Assembly (NCBI GenBank): GCA_019411365.1
Contig: DXQT01000002.1
Coordinates: forward strand, 38,085-102,084
Direction: 5' to 3'
Source: Roseburia sp.
GTDB taxonomy: Bacteria; Bacillota_A; Clostridia; Lachnospirales; Lachnospiraceae
Length of the DNA stretch: 64,000 bases
Shown in pieces: positions 9,733 through 19,605 of the stretch (the first letter of the stretch is position 1; each line of letters opens with the position of its first letter). The translations under genes and the position numbers were made by a program. Below the pieces are notes generated by a model. That model ran no database searches and was not told the origin of the DNA. It saw nothing but the letters and a program-made list of their open reading frames with translations.

Positions 9733-9870
9733 TGTTACTGTTCACTCGCAAGTTTGACACTTGCTGTCAAACTGTGCGCCAAAGACTATATTATGCCAGA
9801 TTACAGCCCCATGCATCGAAGATGCATGGGGCTGTAATTGCTACTGCTCACACAGTGTGTGAACAGTAGC
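9733..9870. repeat. 138-bp composite hairpin array bounded by 12-bp inverted repeats
   Basis: The interval begins with GTTACTGTTCAC and ends with GTGAACAGTAGC, an 11/12 inverted match. Inside are three consecutive hairpins: AGTTTGACA/TGTCAAACT (9751-9773), a perfect 17-bp stem with a 3-base loop (9801-9837), and a 13-bp stem with one mismatch (9841-9869). The last one touches the stop codon of the gene at 9871. There is no T-run, so it is not a standard terminator. The form resembles a REP/BIME or MITE-like element. It carries no gene. Confidence 0.7.
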
Positions 9871-11625
9871 TTAGTCATCCTGTTGTACCAACATACCTGT
9901 AGCAAAATCAAGCTCATGCATACGCTGTATTTCTTCCTGTTTTTTCTTAATCGCATTACTGATATTCTCAGGCATCTTTCCAAGTAAAATCCAATCTATC
10001 ACACGATCCGATGCACCGCTGTCTATATAATCAAAATGATGTGTGATATATTGTTCAACTTTTTCATATTCAAAGTCCTTATCTGTAATTGCAGAAAGCA
10101 CCTCCTCAAATGAATAACATACCTTACCCGGTGCAGATTCTTCATAATCTCTATGAAATCCTCTGGAAAAAGAATACTGAATCTTGTCGAATGCAAAAAA
10201 CAGCATCGGTTTTCTCATGAGTGAATATTCAAAAATATTCGACGAATAATCTGTAATTAATAAATCAACAATATAGAACAGATCATTAATATTCGGGTAT
10301 TTTTTTACATCCAAGAATTTATCCGCATATTTTTTTCCTATCACAATATCTTTATTTACCCATGGATGCATTTTAAATAAAACTACATATTCATCTCCAC
10401 AGATCTGATATAACTTTTCAAAATCGATCAATTCATACGGATAATATGCTGTTTTTTTATTTCTTCCACGGTAGGTAGGTGCAAAAAGTATGACTTTTTT
10501 ACCTCTGCACATTGGAAACTGCTCATACAATTCTTTTATTTTTTCATTCCTATGCTGCTCATCCAAATACTCATCCATACGGGGCATTCCTGTTGGCAAT
10601 ACTTGCTCATCATTAATTCCCCATACTTCCGAAAAAAACGGTGCGATATTTTTTGAGCCAGCAATTCCGTACTTATATTGTCTGTGGCAGGACTGCGGTG
10701 AAGGACATCCTTCATGTCCCCAGCGACTGTAGCCTGATGATTTAAACCCTGCTCCTGCATGCCATAATTGAATCAGCGTTGTATCATCATCCAGTTTTAG
10801 CCAATCCAGTACCGGTGCATGATCGTCAATAAAAATAGTGCCGCTCTGTGCCAGTAATTTCATAAGACCAATCCAGCTTTTTTTACTTTGCGGCTCTGCC
10901 GCTGCAGGACGTGCAGAATACAATAACCGATATTGCTGATCCAGCTGTCTGTCAACCATTCTGTCTGAAACTGCTTTTAAATTTGATGCAATTTTCTGAT
11001 CCTGTTCTGTCATAAAAAGGACTGTATTTTTTCGTCTGCTTTTATACAAAAATGAATACCATTTATATACTCTTCTTAAAACAGATCTGCTAGATAAATA
11101 GCAGTCTTTCAATGCTTTTATCAAATTTATTTTTTTGAGGAAGCTTGGATTCTGTGGAAATGTAACCCCTACTGCCCCTAATGCGATACAATGCATACGG
11201 AATGGCAGTGTATCCGTTCCATCTTCTATATAAAATGTAACATTGTAAGATTTTCCCCTTTCACCGTACAAAAAGTTTCTGGACATTGCTTCTAATTGAT
11301 CTGCAATATCAGGACTGGTTTCACACTCTGCCAGAACACAATCTTTTTCACATACAAAAATACGATATGTTCCCCTCGGAATACAACGTAGGTCACCACT
11401 ATTTGTTACATTAACATGAAGTTTGATGATATCTTCTTTCCTGCGTACATCGAACTTAACTCCACATCCCCCCAAATTATTTACCGCATAAAATTCCATC
11501 TTATCTATATCATACGTTTTCTGCCCGTCAATATGCAGCCTTACTGTAAGAATCAAGTGTATTCTTTCCCATTCAATATTTTCAATTGTCGCTGATACAC
11601 CACTCTCATTGATTCTCCAATTCAT
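9871..11625 (-). CDS. CDP-glycerol:poly(glycerophosphate) glycerophosphotransferase-like protein with N-terminal beta domain
   Basis: 584 residues. The first ~200 form a beta-rich domain of unknown role, as in several large teichoic acid polymerases. The rest is a Glyphos_transf domain with LIQLWHAGAGFKSSG, VLFKMHPWV and LLITDYSSNIFEYS. Such enzymes polymerise or link polyol-phosphate units from CDP donors at the inner membrane face. It has its own promoter (11673-11701) and a good ribosome binding site (AAGGAG). A hairpin array follows directly after its stop codon, so it may be transcribed separately from the licD operon. It is the second CDP-polyol transferase-like enzyme of the region; one could be primase and the other polymerase, which is an inference. 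Confidence 0.82.
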   Translation of the reverse strand: MNWRINESGVSATIENIEWERIHLILTVRLHIDGQKTYDIDKMEFYAVNNLGGCGVKFDVRRKEDIIKLHVNVTNSGDLRCIPRGTYRIFVCEKDCVLAECETSPDIADQLEAMSRNFLYGERGKSYNVTFYIEDGTDTLPFRMHCIALGAVGVTFPQNPSFLKKINLIKALKDCYLSSRSVLRRVYKWYSFLYKSRRKNTVLFMTEQDQKIASNLKAVSDRMVDRQLDQQYRLLYSARPAAAEPQSKKSWIGLMKLLAQSGTIFIDDHAPVLDWLKLDDDTTLIQLWHAGAGFKSSGYSRWGHEGCPSPQSCHRQYKYGIAGSKNIAPFFSEVWGINDEQVLPTGMPRMDEYLDEQHRNEKIKELYEQFPMCRGKKVILFAPTYRGRNKKTAYYPYELIDFEKLYQICGDEYVVLFKMHPWVNKDIVIGKKYADKFLDVKKYPNINDLFYIVDLLITDYSSNIFEYSLMRKPMLFFAFDKIQYSFSRGFHRDYEESAPGKVCYSFEEVLSAITDKDFEYEKVEQYITHHFDYIDSGASDRVIDWILLGKMPENISNAIKKKQEEIQRMHELDFATGMLVQQDD

Positions 11626-11672
11626 TTTCTAACTCCTTTTTATCTATTCCATGTATTCCAAAAGACTGCACA

Positions 11673-11701
11673 ATTATATCATACAAGCTATTTCACGTCA
11701 A
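11673..11701 (-). promoter_or_regulatory. Sigma-A promoter of the polyol-phosphate polymerase-like gene
   Basis: On the minus strand TTGACG (11696-11701) and TATAAT (11673-11678) are 17 bases apart and about 48 bases before the ATG at 11625. The hexamers and spacing are the same as in the promoters at 9665 and 58776. The IS element's left end lies only 15 bases further upstream. Confidence 0.8.
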
Positions 11702-11715
11702 TTTATTCTACTCTC

Positions 11716-12990
11716 TCTTGAGTTTCCGTACTTTTATCCACAAAGCCCCGTTTTCATAATCATCGTCATAAACAACTTTCAAAAAATGCCCAAAATATAA
11801 GGAAATCCTTTCCTGTTTTGTAGTAAAATTAAGGTGTCTAATCAAAAAGATACTAAACAAAAATCAGGAGGACTCCTTATGCTTAATTCTACAACAAATA
11901 CTTATACTTTGAAACGGGAAATTTTAACTTTTTCAAATAAAATTTCAAAACACCTGTCCAAGCCGGACAAAAAGTTTTCTGCCGAGATGACTTATGGTAT
12001 GCTTGCCTCCAGAAGCTGTCTTTTAACCGATGTTGTGGATCAGCTTCACGAAGATTCCAAAAAGGTCAATTCTGTTGAACGGCTGACCAGACATTTAAAC
12101 AATGGCATTTCCTCCACCGCGCTTAAATCTTATCTTACTGCCATCCGTAAATGGGCTCCGCAAGAACCTGTCATACACATTGATGACAGCGATGTTGTAA
12201 AGCCTGATGGTTACAAATTTGAAGCTCTCGGACTTGTCAGAGATGGCTCTAAAAGTACTGCTTCCAAAACAGTTTATGAAAAAGGATATCATGTAACAGA
12301 AGCCTGTGTTCTTACCGGCAACAATCATCCCGTGAAGCATATCTGTCTCATGTAAAAGTTCAGATAACCGCTTCTAAAAAAGATATTGACCTGGTGCTCG
12401 TCTATGGTTTAACCGAACATCCAATGATGCTTGCAACCAATAAAGATATTAAATCAAAAGAAGATGTAATCGCTGTTGCAAAGCAGTACTTTTCGAGATG
12501 GAAAATAGAGGAATATTTCCGCTGCAAAAAACAGATGTTTCAGTTTGAAAACTTTCGAGTACGAAAGCTGTCTGCCATCAATACGTTAAATTTTTATATC
12601 ACCTTATGCATGGCTTTTCTTGCACATATATCTATGAAGTCAGAAACAAATGCCCTTAAGGTTTCAATTATACAAAAAGCATACCCTGTAAAGAAAAAAG
12701 TATATTTCTGCTATTACCGGTTAGCTAAAGGTATCTCTGGCATACTATCGTATGCAAAAGAAGGCGTCAGGCTATGGTTCCGAACAAAACGTCCGGCATA
12801 TCGTCAACTCTGCCTTAAGCTGACCGCTTAGATAGATACAAGAATATATCTCCCAAAGCCCGATTTCGGTGGGGCTTATTAAAGTACTTCTACTCACAGA
12901 ACTTCCATTCCTAGCTCTTCAAAAAAGCGGAAGATTAGTGCTTTGGGAAGGTGTAACCACTTTTTGATTACATTTTATGGAAACTCAAGA
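11716..12990 (+). mobile_element. Decayed IS4-like insertion sequence (copy 1)
   Basis: The element is bounded by a perfect 12-bp inverted repeat TCTTGAGTTTCC at 11716 and its complement ending at 12990. It contains a transposase gene with an internal deletion, followed by ~160 bases with no gene, which hold a short hairpin (AAGCCC/GGGCTT near 12856-12877). No convincing target-site duplication was seen. It abuts a second element five bases to the right. Confidence 0.75.
11879..12831 (+). pseudogene. IS4-like DDE transposase with internal deletion
   Basis: The first part (to 12355) starts at an ATG with a strong AGGAGG and holds the first catalytic Asp region (VIHIDDSDVVKP). It then runs into a stop. 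The second part, in another frame and open from about 12328 (REAYLSHVKV), holds the Y-(2)-R-(3)-E-(6)-K signature of the IS4 family exactly, in YFSRWKIEEYFRCKK. The join lacks the middle segment that should carry the second catalytic Asp, so an internal deletion that also shifted the frame best explains it. The product should be inactive; the element could move only if a full-length relative acts in trans. Confidence 0.8.
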
Positions 12991-12995
12991 TCCTA

Positions 12996-14141
12996 CTTTA
13001 AGCCAGAGATTTCGCTTTTAACTTTTTTATCCATGCATTTTTATAAATAATCCAGTTATCAGCATTCCATCTGCGGCTGCCCTTCATTCTTGGTCAATAC
13101 GCGCAAAATCCCCCCTATTTTTTCCCTAGGTTTTTTTCGGCTGATTTTCTCTATCCGCCTTTTCCATATAAAATCTGTTTCACTTTTTCTGTTAGCAGCT
13201 CATCGCAAAAAATCCGGTTTATACTCTTTCGGCTTATTCCGCTTCCTACAAAGCTCCGGCTTCTCCGGTACAAATATAACTCTCTTACATTAAAGCCTAT
13301 GATTATCAGGTTAGATATTGTTTCAACCGCATCATGACAGTAACAGTGCTTTGCGTGATAATACGTTTTCAATTGATGGAAACCATTCTCCTCAATGTCC
13401 CACCTGCGGTTCATCATTTCCCATAACACCCGGTAATCTGCCGTTTCCAGTGTCATTACAAGCCACATAAAACGTTCGGCTTTCCCCCTTTTTCTTCCCA
13501 CTGCTCACGATACCGCACCACACGCAGTTTATATGGACACCCTTCCATCTCAAAGCCTGAAAGGTCCCTTGGTTTTAACATTTCCTGCCCCAGAATTACG
13601 TGTGGTGATTTTCCTATGGTCATGCACACCACACTCCGGTGAAAGTATTCGGTTTCCCCTGTGAGTTTTTTCCGAGTCAGACAGTTCGGACAGGATTTTT
13701 TTGTACTGCTGAATAATTCCGCACCATCAAAACCTGCCACAACATATCCGCTTATCGTTCCATTCCGGAATATCCGGTTACGTTTTATGATATCAATCAT
13801 TTCTTCATGTATGCTGCGTATTTCATCCGGGTTTATTCTGGAGAGAAGGTCGCGGACTGCATCAACTTTTGGAATCCTTCCACTGATACAGTTTTTCAGT
13901 CTTTTTGACATGCTTTCAGGGTCTGAAAAAATGGTATGGAAGCTCTCATACTGCAGCATCAGAAAAAGCAGTACCGGCATGACAATGTTGAACAATGGAA
14001 TAGATTTTCTTTTTCTTTTGTCCGTTAAACACTTGATTTTTTGTGGGATTGTATATTGAAAATGGATATCCCCTGTTTTTCCTGAAATTCACAGGCAAAA
14101 CCAGGGATTATATTTTTAAAAGCGAAATCTCTGTCTTTAAG
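12996..14141 (-). mobile_element. Second decayed IS element, IS4-superfamily-like (copy 2)
   Basis: It is bounded by a 24-bp inverted repeat with two mismatches at 12996-13019 and 14118-14141 (core GAGATTTCGCTTTT). The transposase gene inside is on the minus strand and frameshifted. Bases 13020-13150 hold no gene. The right end stops 7 bases before the stop codon of the glycosyltransferase gene at 14149, so that gene is intact. Confidence 0.8.
13151..14088 (-). pseudogene. DDE transposase, frameshifted
   Basis: The N-terminal part (stop-free back to 14088; the first usual start is a TTG at 13995) includes GYVVAGFDGAELF, the likely first catalytic Asp. The C-terminal part lies in the -1 frame and holds RRWDIEENGFHQLKTYYH, an IS4-superfamily-like R/E/K region. 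The two frames join at an A5-G5 run near 13475-13490, where YREQWEEKG would continue as KAERFMWL. A single-base indel in that run explains the break. The family assignment beyond DDE type is uncertain. Confidence 0.7.
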
Positions 14142-14148
14142 CCAAGGA

Positions 14149-14970
14149 TTACTTTCTGAGAAAGACCGAATATACTGTTTTTCTCAGATTCGCAGGCATC
14201 AGGATTACAATTCCACGGACTATGACAGATGCCAGAAATTCCAGTAAATTAATGTATCCGCTATTTAACATGATTTTCCGAAACTCTGCCATATCTTTCA
14301 AGTATGAAACTCCTCCGCGCCTCGCATACATGCCATTACCGACTCTCATGTACACTAGCACTTCAGATAGATTATATCCCTTCATCCCGCCTGAGAGCAT
14401 ACGGAGCCATAGATAATAATCCTCAAATCCATGAAAATCCATATAACTTCCAGCTTTTATGACATCACTTTTTTTAAACATAACTGCCGGATGATTAAAA
14501 GGATTCCTTTTTTTTGCATATACCGCTATCTTTTCTGATGATTCCGGAACATATCTGACAGTACCTGCCTGTGCTGTATCATCCATAAATTCCTGCACAG
14601 CTCCACTGATAATCGATACATTATTTTGGGCAAAAGCTTTTAACTGCCATTCACAACGCTCTGGAACACTGATATCATCGCTGTCCATTCGTGCAACCAG
14701 TTCATTTTTACAATAAACCAGTCCTTCTTTGAGTGCTTCTCCCAGTCCTCGGTTTTCAGGCAGTTGAACTATCTGAAAACATTCCGGATACTCCTGCTTT
14801 TTTTTTTGGAGTACCTGATTTAATTCATCCCCCAGCAATCCATCACATACAATCACGAAATCCTGCGGTGGTACTGTCTGGGAGAGCATGCTGTCAATGC
14901 TTTTTTGCAAATACTCAGCTTTTTCTTTTCTATATACAGACATTAAAACGGAATAATTCTGTTCTATCAT
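14149..14970 (-). CDS. Glycosyltransferase family 2
   Basis: 273 residues with a GT-A fold: YSVLMSVYRKEKAEYLQKSI, the nucleotide-binding FVIVCDG, and the metal-binding DSDD in LVARMDSDDISVPER. The C-terminal ~30 residues are hydrophobic and may be a membrane anchor. The usual family length is matched. It follows the amidase gene by 22 bases. It is the last gene of the large polysaccharide region before the insertion sequences. The acceptor and sugar are unknown; it resembles capsule and O-antigen side-chain transferases such as amylovoran-type enzymes. Confidence 0.82.
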   Translation of the reverse strand: MIEQNYSVLMSVYRKEKAEYLQKSIDSMLSQTVPPQDFVIVCDGLLGDELNQVLQKKKQEYPECFQIVQLPENRGLGEALKEGLVYCKNELVARMDSDDISVPERCEWQLKAFAQNNVSIISGAVQEFMDDTAQAGTVRYVPESSEKIAVYAKKRNPFNHPAVMFKKSDVIKAGSYMDFHGFEDYYLWLRMLSGGMKGYNLSEVLVYMRVGNGMYARRGGVSYLKDMAEFRKIMLNSGYINLLEFLASVIVRGIVILMPANLRKTVYSVFLRK

Positions 14971-14992
14971 TTATATCACCATACTTTTTCGT

Positions 14993-17900
14993 TTATAAAC
15001 TATCCATGATCCGAAGCAGCTTCGTACCATAATCCGCATCTGCTGCCCAGCCTTTTCCATATGGATTCTGCGGAATCGCAAGCCACTCCACGTATCTGGC
15101 TGTTCCACGCGATACATACTGGAAACGCTTATCCACACATGCATTGTTTAATCCATCTGTACTTGCGTATGCTTTTAAGTGCTGTACCTGCGCACGGAGT
15201 CCGGTTCTTACATCTGCAAAAGTCTCACCTGCTGCACCGCCACCGACTGCACCGAGTCCTCCAAAGTTACACTGACTCGGCTGCACATCACCGCCGAATT
15301 TTAATCCTCCGGTCTCTAACATAACCTGCGCAAACAATACATCTGCTCTTACACCCTCGGCTTCTGCCTCTTCTTTTAAGATCTTAAAGAATGCCTCCGC
15401 AGAATCTGCTCCCTTATCACGGTAAATATCTGCCGGGAAGGTATAACGTTTATTATAGTAAGATACCATCTGGTCGACTGTCACACTGCTTGTACCCATG
15501 ATCTCATGCGCTGCAGCTTTTGCTTTTACCGCTGACCATGGTCCGTACATACGGATTCCGTTGCTTAAATCTTTGTATGCTCTTACTTTATAGTAATATG
15601 TCGTTCCCTGTACCAGATTACTGTGTGTAAAGGATGTTGCACCAGAAGTCTGTAATGTGGTATAAGTTCCTTTTTCGCTGACCGCACCGGCAAGTTCATA
15701 GCCACTTGCATTTGCAACACTGTTCCATGAGATATTTAATACATTATTATCTCCGAGTGTGATAGAAGAAATACTTCCCTGTTTTAAGACTGCAACCTCT
15801 GTTACCTTACTATAACTTCCTCTGCCTGCACTGCCTTTGATCTTATAAGTTGCTGCAATTTTATAGTAATACGTATTGCCGCTCTTTACGCCCTTATCCG
15901 TGTAAGTCAGTGTAGATTCGGATGAAATTGAAGCGATCTTTTCAAATCCACTGTTTGACTTGTCGCTCCGGTAAATATCATACCCCTGTGCTTTTGAAAC
16001 TTTCTTCCAGCCAAGTGTGACCTGATTTTTGCTGTCACTTGTGATCTGGGAGAATACCACCTGTTTGATCGTCCATGCCTTCTGTGCTTTTGAGAAAGAT
16101 GCCACACCGTTTTTAGCACTGTTGCTCTTATATGCACGAACCTGATAATAGTAAGTTTTTCCGGCTTCTAATGTTTTATCCTCATATTTTTTCGTATTTT
16201 TACCTTTGACCTGTCCGACCTTTTTATAACCACTGTCTTTTGACGTACTCCGGTAAATCTGATAACCGGATGCCCCATCCACAGCTTTCCATTCCAGTCT
16301 TACGGAAGTACTTCCGGTTGCCTTTACTGCTGTAATGGATGTAGTTTTCAAAGTCTTTGCCGACACAGCTGCCGAATTACCGCTGTATCCTTTTTTGCCA
16401 TTTACCTTGTTGATCGTCTCTATCTTATAATAGTAGGTCTTTGCAGTTTTTAACTTTTTATCCTGATAGGTCGTATTATTTTTTCCTTTTAAAGTGGCAA
16501 CCACTTTATAAGTACCATTCTTTGACGTACTGCGTTTGATCCGGTAGCCGTAGGCACCGCTCACTGCTCCCCAGTTTACTTCAATCTGATTACTTCCATT
16601 TGAAACAGCATACTTGATCTTCGCTTTTTTCGCTGTTCTTCCTTCCATGGACGCTGAATCACCGCTATAACAGATATTGTCTCCTGTCTTTACCATCGTT
16701 TCAACCGTGTAATAATAGGTCTTTCCTGCTTTTACACTGGTGTCTTTGTAGCTGGTCGTGTTTCCGGATTTAATCGTCTTAACAACTTTGTAAGTACCAT
16801 CTTCATCGGTACTTCGTTTGATACGATAACCATAAGCTCCTGTGATCTTATTCCACTTGATCGTCAGTGTTTTTTCATTTGTGGAAACGATTGATGTGAT
16901 CTTTGTACGTTTTGCAGTTTTTCCTGCCACCGCGTCTGATGCACCGCCGTATCCTTTTGTACCGCTGTTGACATTATATGCTTCGACCTTATAGTAATAG
17001 GTCTTTCCTGCTTTTACAGTATCATCTGTGTAGGATGTTGTCTTTTCTCCTGATACTGTATCTATTTCACTATAACCACTATCTTTCTTTGTGCTGCGGG
17101 AAATGATATATCCCTTTGCACCGCTTACCTTATTCCAGGAAATTTTTAATACTTCCTCATCCGAGGATGTGATTCCTGTAATTTTTGCTTTTGCAAGTGT
17201 CTTTGCAGATTTTGTGGAAGAATATGCACCGACACCCTGTCTGCCATTGTTTGTATTGTAAGCCTGTACTTTGTAGGTATATGTTTTGTTATTGGATTTT
17301 ACAGTATCTGTGTAAGTGAGTGTACTGCCGGATTTTACCGTGCCAATCTGATAAAATTTACTGTCACTGCTGTCCTGACGATAGATCAGATATCCCTCTG
17401 CTTTAGAAACCTTTTTCCAGGTCAGGGTAATCTTCTTTCCACTCTTTGCCTTGATCTTTGTGAGGTTTGTTTTTCCTAATGCCACACCTGAGATGGGTTT
17501 AGAATACTCTCCTGCAGTTCCATCGTTAAATACCGGACGGACCAGATAGTAATATTTTGTCCCTGCCTTTACGGTATCATCAATATAAGATGTAGCATCC
17601 GATACTTCGTCAATCTTAGGATAGTTTGTATCATTCACAGTATTACGATAAATTTCATAATAATCGACATTATCGAGACCTGTCCATTTTAATCTAAGAC
17701 TACCATCCTCTCTCGACTGCGTGTAATTGAGCGTTACGGTCTTTGCTCCTTTTGTCAGTCCGAAATACTCAGCGATTGCAGTTGCATCCGCAACACCGAG
17801 TGCCTTTAATTTTTCATCAGAACTTAAATATGTATAATAATCATTTGCATTGTCCAAAAAGGCATGCTCGATGATCAGACCAGGAATGCCATTATTTTTA

Positions 17901-19384
17901 CAACGACGGATCAGACCGTAATAATCTGCTGCAGAACCATCCGGATATTTATCATAAGATGCATTTCTAATCAAAGTTCCACGATAATTCAATCCAAGTG
18001 CTGCCAATTTATCGCATATTTTCTTTGCAAGTGCCTGTCCATTGCCTCCTACCTGTGCATTATAGTTGCTGTTCGGATAATAAACTTCCACACCTCTCGC
18101 TGTTCCGTTTGCAGTATTTAAATGGAAACTTACTAACACATTTGCTCCCACATTCTTTGCAAGGTTTGCACGGGCATCCAGACATGCAATATTATCTCCG
18201 CCGCCTGCCGGACAGCTTGCACTCTCTCTTGTCATATAAACAGTAATACCATTATAGGTAGATAATTCTTCTTTACAGTATGTGGCGATCTTAAGTGTCA
18301 GATCCGCTTCCTGTACTCCAAAACCGGATGCTCCTGCATGGGTGCCATCATGTCCCGGATCGAGTACGACTTTCACATTACTGTTCGCACCTTTTAAGTT
18401 ATCTGCAACACTGGCGACAGCCTCTGAGATTCCCTGCTCCAGCACATTTTCCACAGTGTTTTCGGAAATAACTTCTCCATCTGCGCTCATAGTAACAACA
18501 TCAGCATCCACATCCGCATAGGCATCTTCATCATAAAGTACCTGATCCGGGTTCGTCTCTGCCTGTTCATTGACACCAAATCTTACATCCATGCCAAGGT
18601 CTGATAACAGGATTTCCTGTTTTGTTTTCTCCTGTGTAAACTGCACGGAAGTGATCTGATACTCTCCTGCCTGTCCATTTTCTGAAAAATCCATGGTAAA
18701 CCGGATCATATCCTCTTCTATTCCTGCAGCTTTTGTCTGATATGCTTTTCCGGTGGTCAGATTCTTATAATTTAAGACGATATCCGAAAGCTGCTCATCG
18801 CCTGTTCCAAGACTTAAGACCACATTCTGCGTTCCCGGTGTCTCAACGTACGGTGACTCTACCATCATGTAGTTAAGTTCTGCTGCCTGGACAGTCTCTG
18901 TCTCCGCAGTCTCTGTCTCCGCAGTCTCCGTTTCGGTCGGCTCTTCTGTCTCTGTTTCAGTTGTTTCCGTTTCGGTTGACTCCTCTGTCTCCGTTTCAGC
19001 TGTCTCCGTCTCGGTGCTCTCTGTTTCCGTAGTTTCTGTTTCGATTGTTTCTGTCTCTGCCGGTTTCTCTGTTTCCGAAGTTTCTGTCTCTGCCGGCTCT
19101 TCTGTCTCAATCGTCTCTGTTTCGATTGTTACCGTCTCGGTCGTTTCTTCTGTCTCTGCTGTTTCTTCCGTTTCAGCTGCTTCTTCTGTCTCTGCCATCT
19201 CCGTTCCAGTCAGCTCTTCTGCTGCATTCCCAGTGTTTTCTGTCTGGGCTGATTTCTCTGACGGTGATGTTTTCTGCGTGCTTTCTGTCTGAACTGCACT
19301 GTCTTCTGCTGCACGTACATCTGCAGGCAGTGCTGTCATACTCACGCAGACTGCCATGATTACTGCTAAAATCCTTTTTTTCAT
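14993..19384 (-). CDS. Secreted N-acetylmuramoyl-L-alanine amidase with Fn3-like repeats and C-terminal glucosaminidase domain
   Basis: 1463 residues. A signal peptide (MKKRILAVIMAVCVSMTALP) is followed by an acidic Thr/Glu repeat linker (~60-165) and a spacer. An Amidase_3 domain (~337-541) shows the zinc ligands and catalytic Glu: DPGHDG, EADLTLKIA, SFHLN and IIEHAF. Then come about eight Fn3-like modules (GYxIYRS...TYYYKVxAY), ~545-1290. The last ~165 residues form a glucosaminidase-type domain (LFAQVMLETGG, CNFGGLG). It should cut peptidoglycan at two bond types outside the membrane. Two hydrolase domains in one chain suggest wall turnover or cell separation. It sits among polysaccharide genes; the 220-base gap upstream shows no clear promoter. 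Confidence 0.88.
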   Translation of the reverse strand: MKKRILAVIMAVCVSMTALPADVRAAEDSAVQTESTQKTSPSEKSAQTENTGNAAEELTGTEMAETEEAAETEETAETEETTETVTIETETIETEEPAETETSETEKPAETETIETETTETESTETETAETETEESTETETTETETEEPTETETAETETAETETVQAAELNYMMVESPYVETPGTQNVVLSLGTGDEQLSDIVLNYKNLTTGKAYQTKAAGIEEDMIRFTMDFSENGQAGEYQITSVQFTQEKTKQEILLSDLGMDVRFGVNEQAETNPDQVLYDEDAYADVDADVVTMSADGEVISENTVENVLEQGISEAVASVADNLKGANSNVKVVLDPGHDGTHAGASGFGVQEADLTLKIATYCKEELSTYNGITVYMTRESASCPAGGGDNIACLDARANLAKNVGANVLVSFHLNTANGTARGVEVYYPNSNYNAQVGGNGQALAKKICDKLAALGLNYRGTLIRNASYDKYPDGSAADYYGLIRRCKNNGIPGLIIEHAFLDNANDYYTYLSSDEKLKALGVADATAIAEYFGLTKGAKTVTLNYTQSREDGSLRLKWTGLDNVDYYEIYRNTVNDTNYPKIDEVSDATSYIDDTVKAGTKYYYLVRPVFNDGTAGEYSKPISGVALGKTNLTKIKAKSGKKITLTWKKVSKAEGYLIYRQDSSDSKFYQIGTVKSGSTLTYTDTVKSNNKTYTYKVQAYNTNNGRQGVGAYSSTKSAKTLAKAKITGITSSDEEVLKISWNKVSGAKGYIISRSTKKDSGYSEIDTVSGEKTTSYTDDTVKAGKTYYYKVEAYNVNSGTKGYGGASDAVAGKTAKRTKITSIVSTNEKTLTIKWNKITGAYGYRIKRSTDEDGTYKVVKTIKSGNTTSYKDTSVKAGKTYYYTVETMVKTGDNICYSGDSASMEGRTAKKAKIKYAVSNGSNQIEVNWGAVSGAYGYRIKRSTSKNGTYKVVATLKGKNNTTYQDKKLKTAKTYYYKIETINKVNGKKGYSGNSAAVSAKTLKTTSITAVKATGSTSVRLEWKAVDGASGYQIYRSTSKDSGYKKVGQVKGKNTKKYEDKTLEAGKTYYYQVRAYKSNSAKNGVASFSKAQKAWTIKQVVFSQITSDSKNQVTLGWKKVSKAQGYDIYRSDKSNSGFEKIASISSESTLTYTDKGVKSGNTYYYKIAATYKIKGSAGRGSYSKVTEVAVLKQGSISSITLGDNNVLNISWNSVANASGYELAGAVSEKGTYTTLQTSGATSFTHSNLVQGTTYYYKVRAYKDLSNGIRMYGPWSAVKAKAAAHEIMGTSSVTVDQMVSYYNKRYTFPADIYRDKGADSAEAFFKILKEEAEAEGVRADVLFAQVMLETGGLKFGGDVQPSQCNFGGLGAVGGGAAGETFADVRTGLRAQVQHLKAYASTDGLNNACVDKRFQYVSRGTARYVEWLAIPQNPYGKGWAADADYGTKLLRIMDSL
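18890..19200. repeat. Thr/Glu-coding low-complexity repeat
   Basis: On the minus strand the bases encode runs of TETE, TEE and TEEP in the amidase linker. The unit is irregular (mostly 6, 12 or 18 bases), always a multiple of three, so slippage would change the linker length in frame. Confidence 0.8.
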
Positions 19385-19605
19385 TTTCCTTACCCTCTTG
19401 TATATTTTTTGACACTATTTAATGTGTAATGTACCATATAACGCAATGCATTTAGCCGGTTCTTTCCTATAAAACGGTAAACTTTCCACTGCATTTTAGC
19501 TGACTTGTATTTATTGCGCGACTTTCCGTCACTGCTCCACATAATCCCGTGCATTATAAACCGGCATAATAACAGATATCTGTACTTCGCTTGTCTGTTC
19601 CATCT

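Noticed and set aside
9801..9983. Short minus-strand ORF covering the hairpin array and the end of the transferase gene
   Set aside because: It overlaps the intact transferase gene in another frame and consists mainly of the palindromes.
12356..12393. Two separate small genes instead of one transposase
   Set aside because: The parts hold complementary pieces of one IS4 transposase, and the second frame stays open back into the end of the first.
13460..13500. Programmed -1 frameshift in the second transposase
   Set aside because: The A5-G5 run is not in the phase of a standard slippery heptamer, and the element also has no clear normal start, so decay is the simpler explanation.
19385..19605. 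c-di-GMP or other known riboswitch before the amidase gene
   Set aside because: No known consensus could be matched, and no clear promoter was found; the 220 bases hold only scattered AT-rich boxes.
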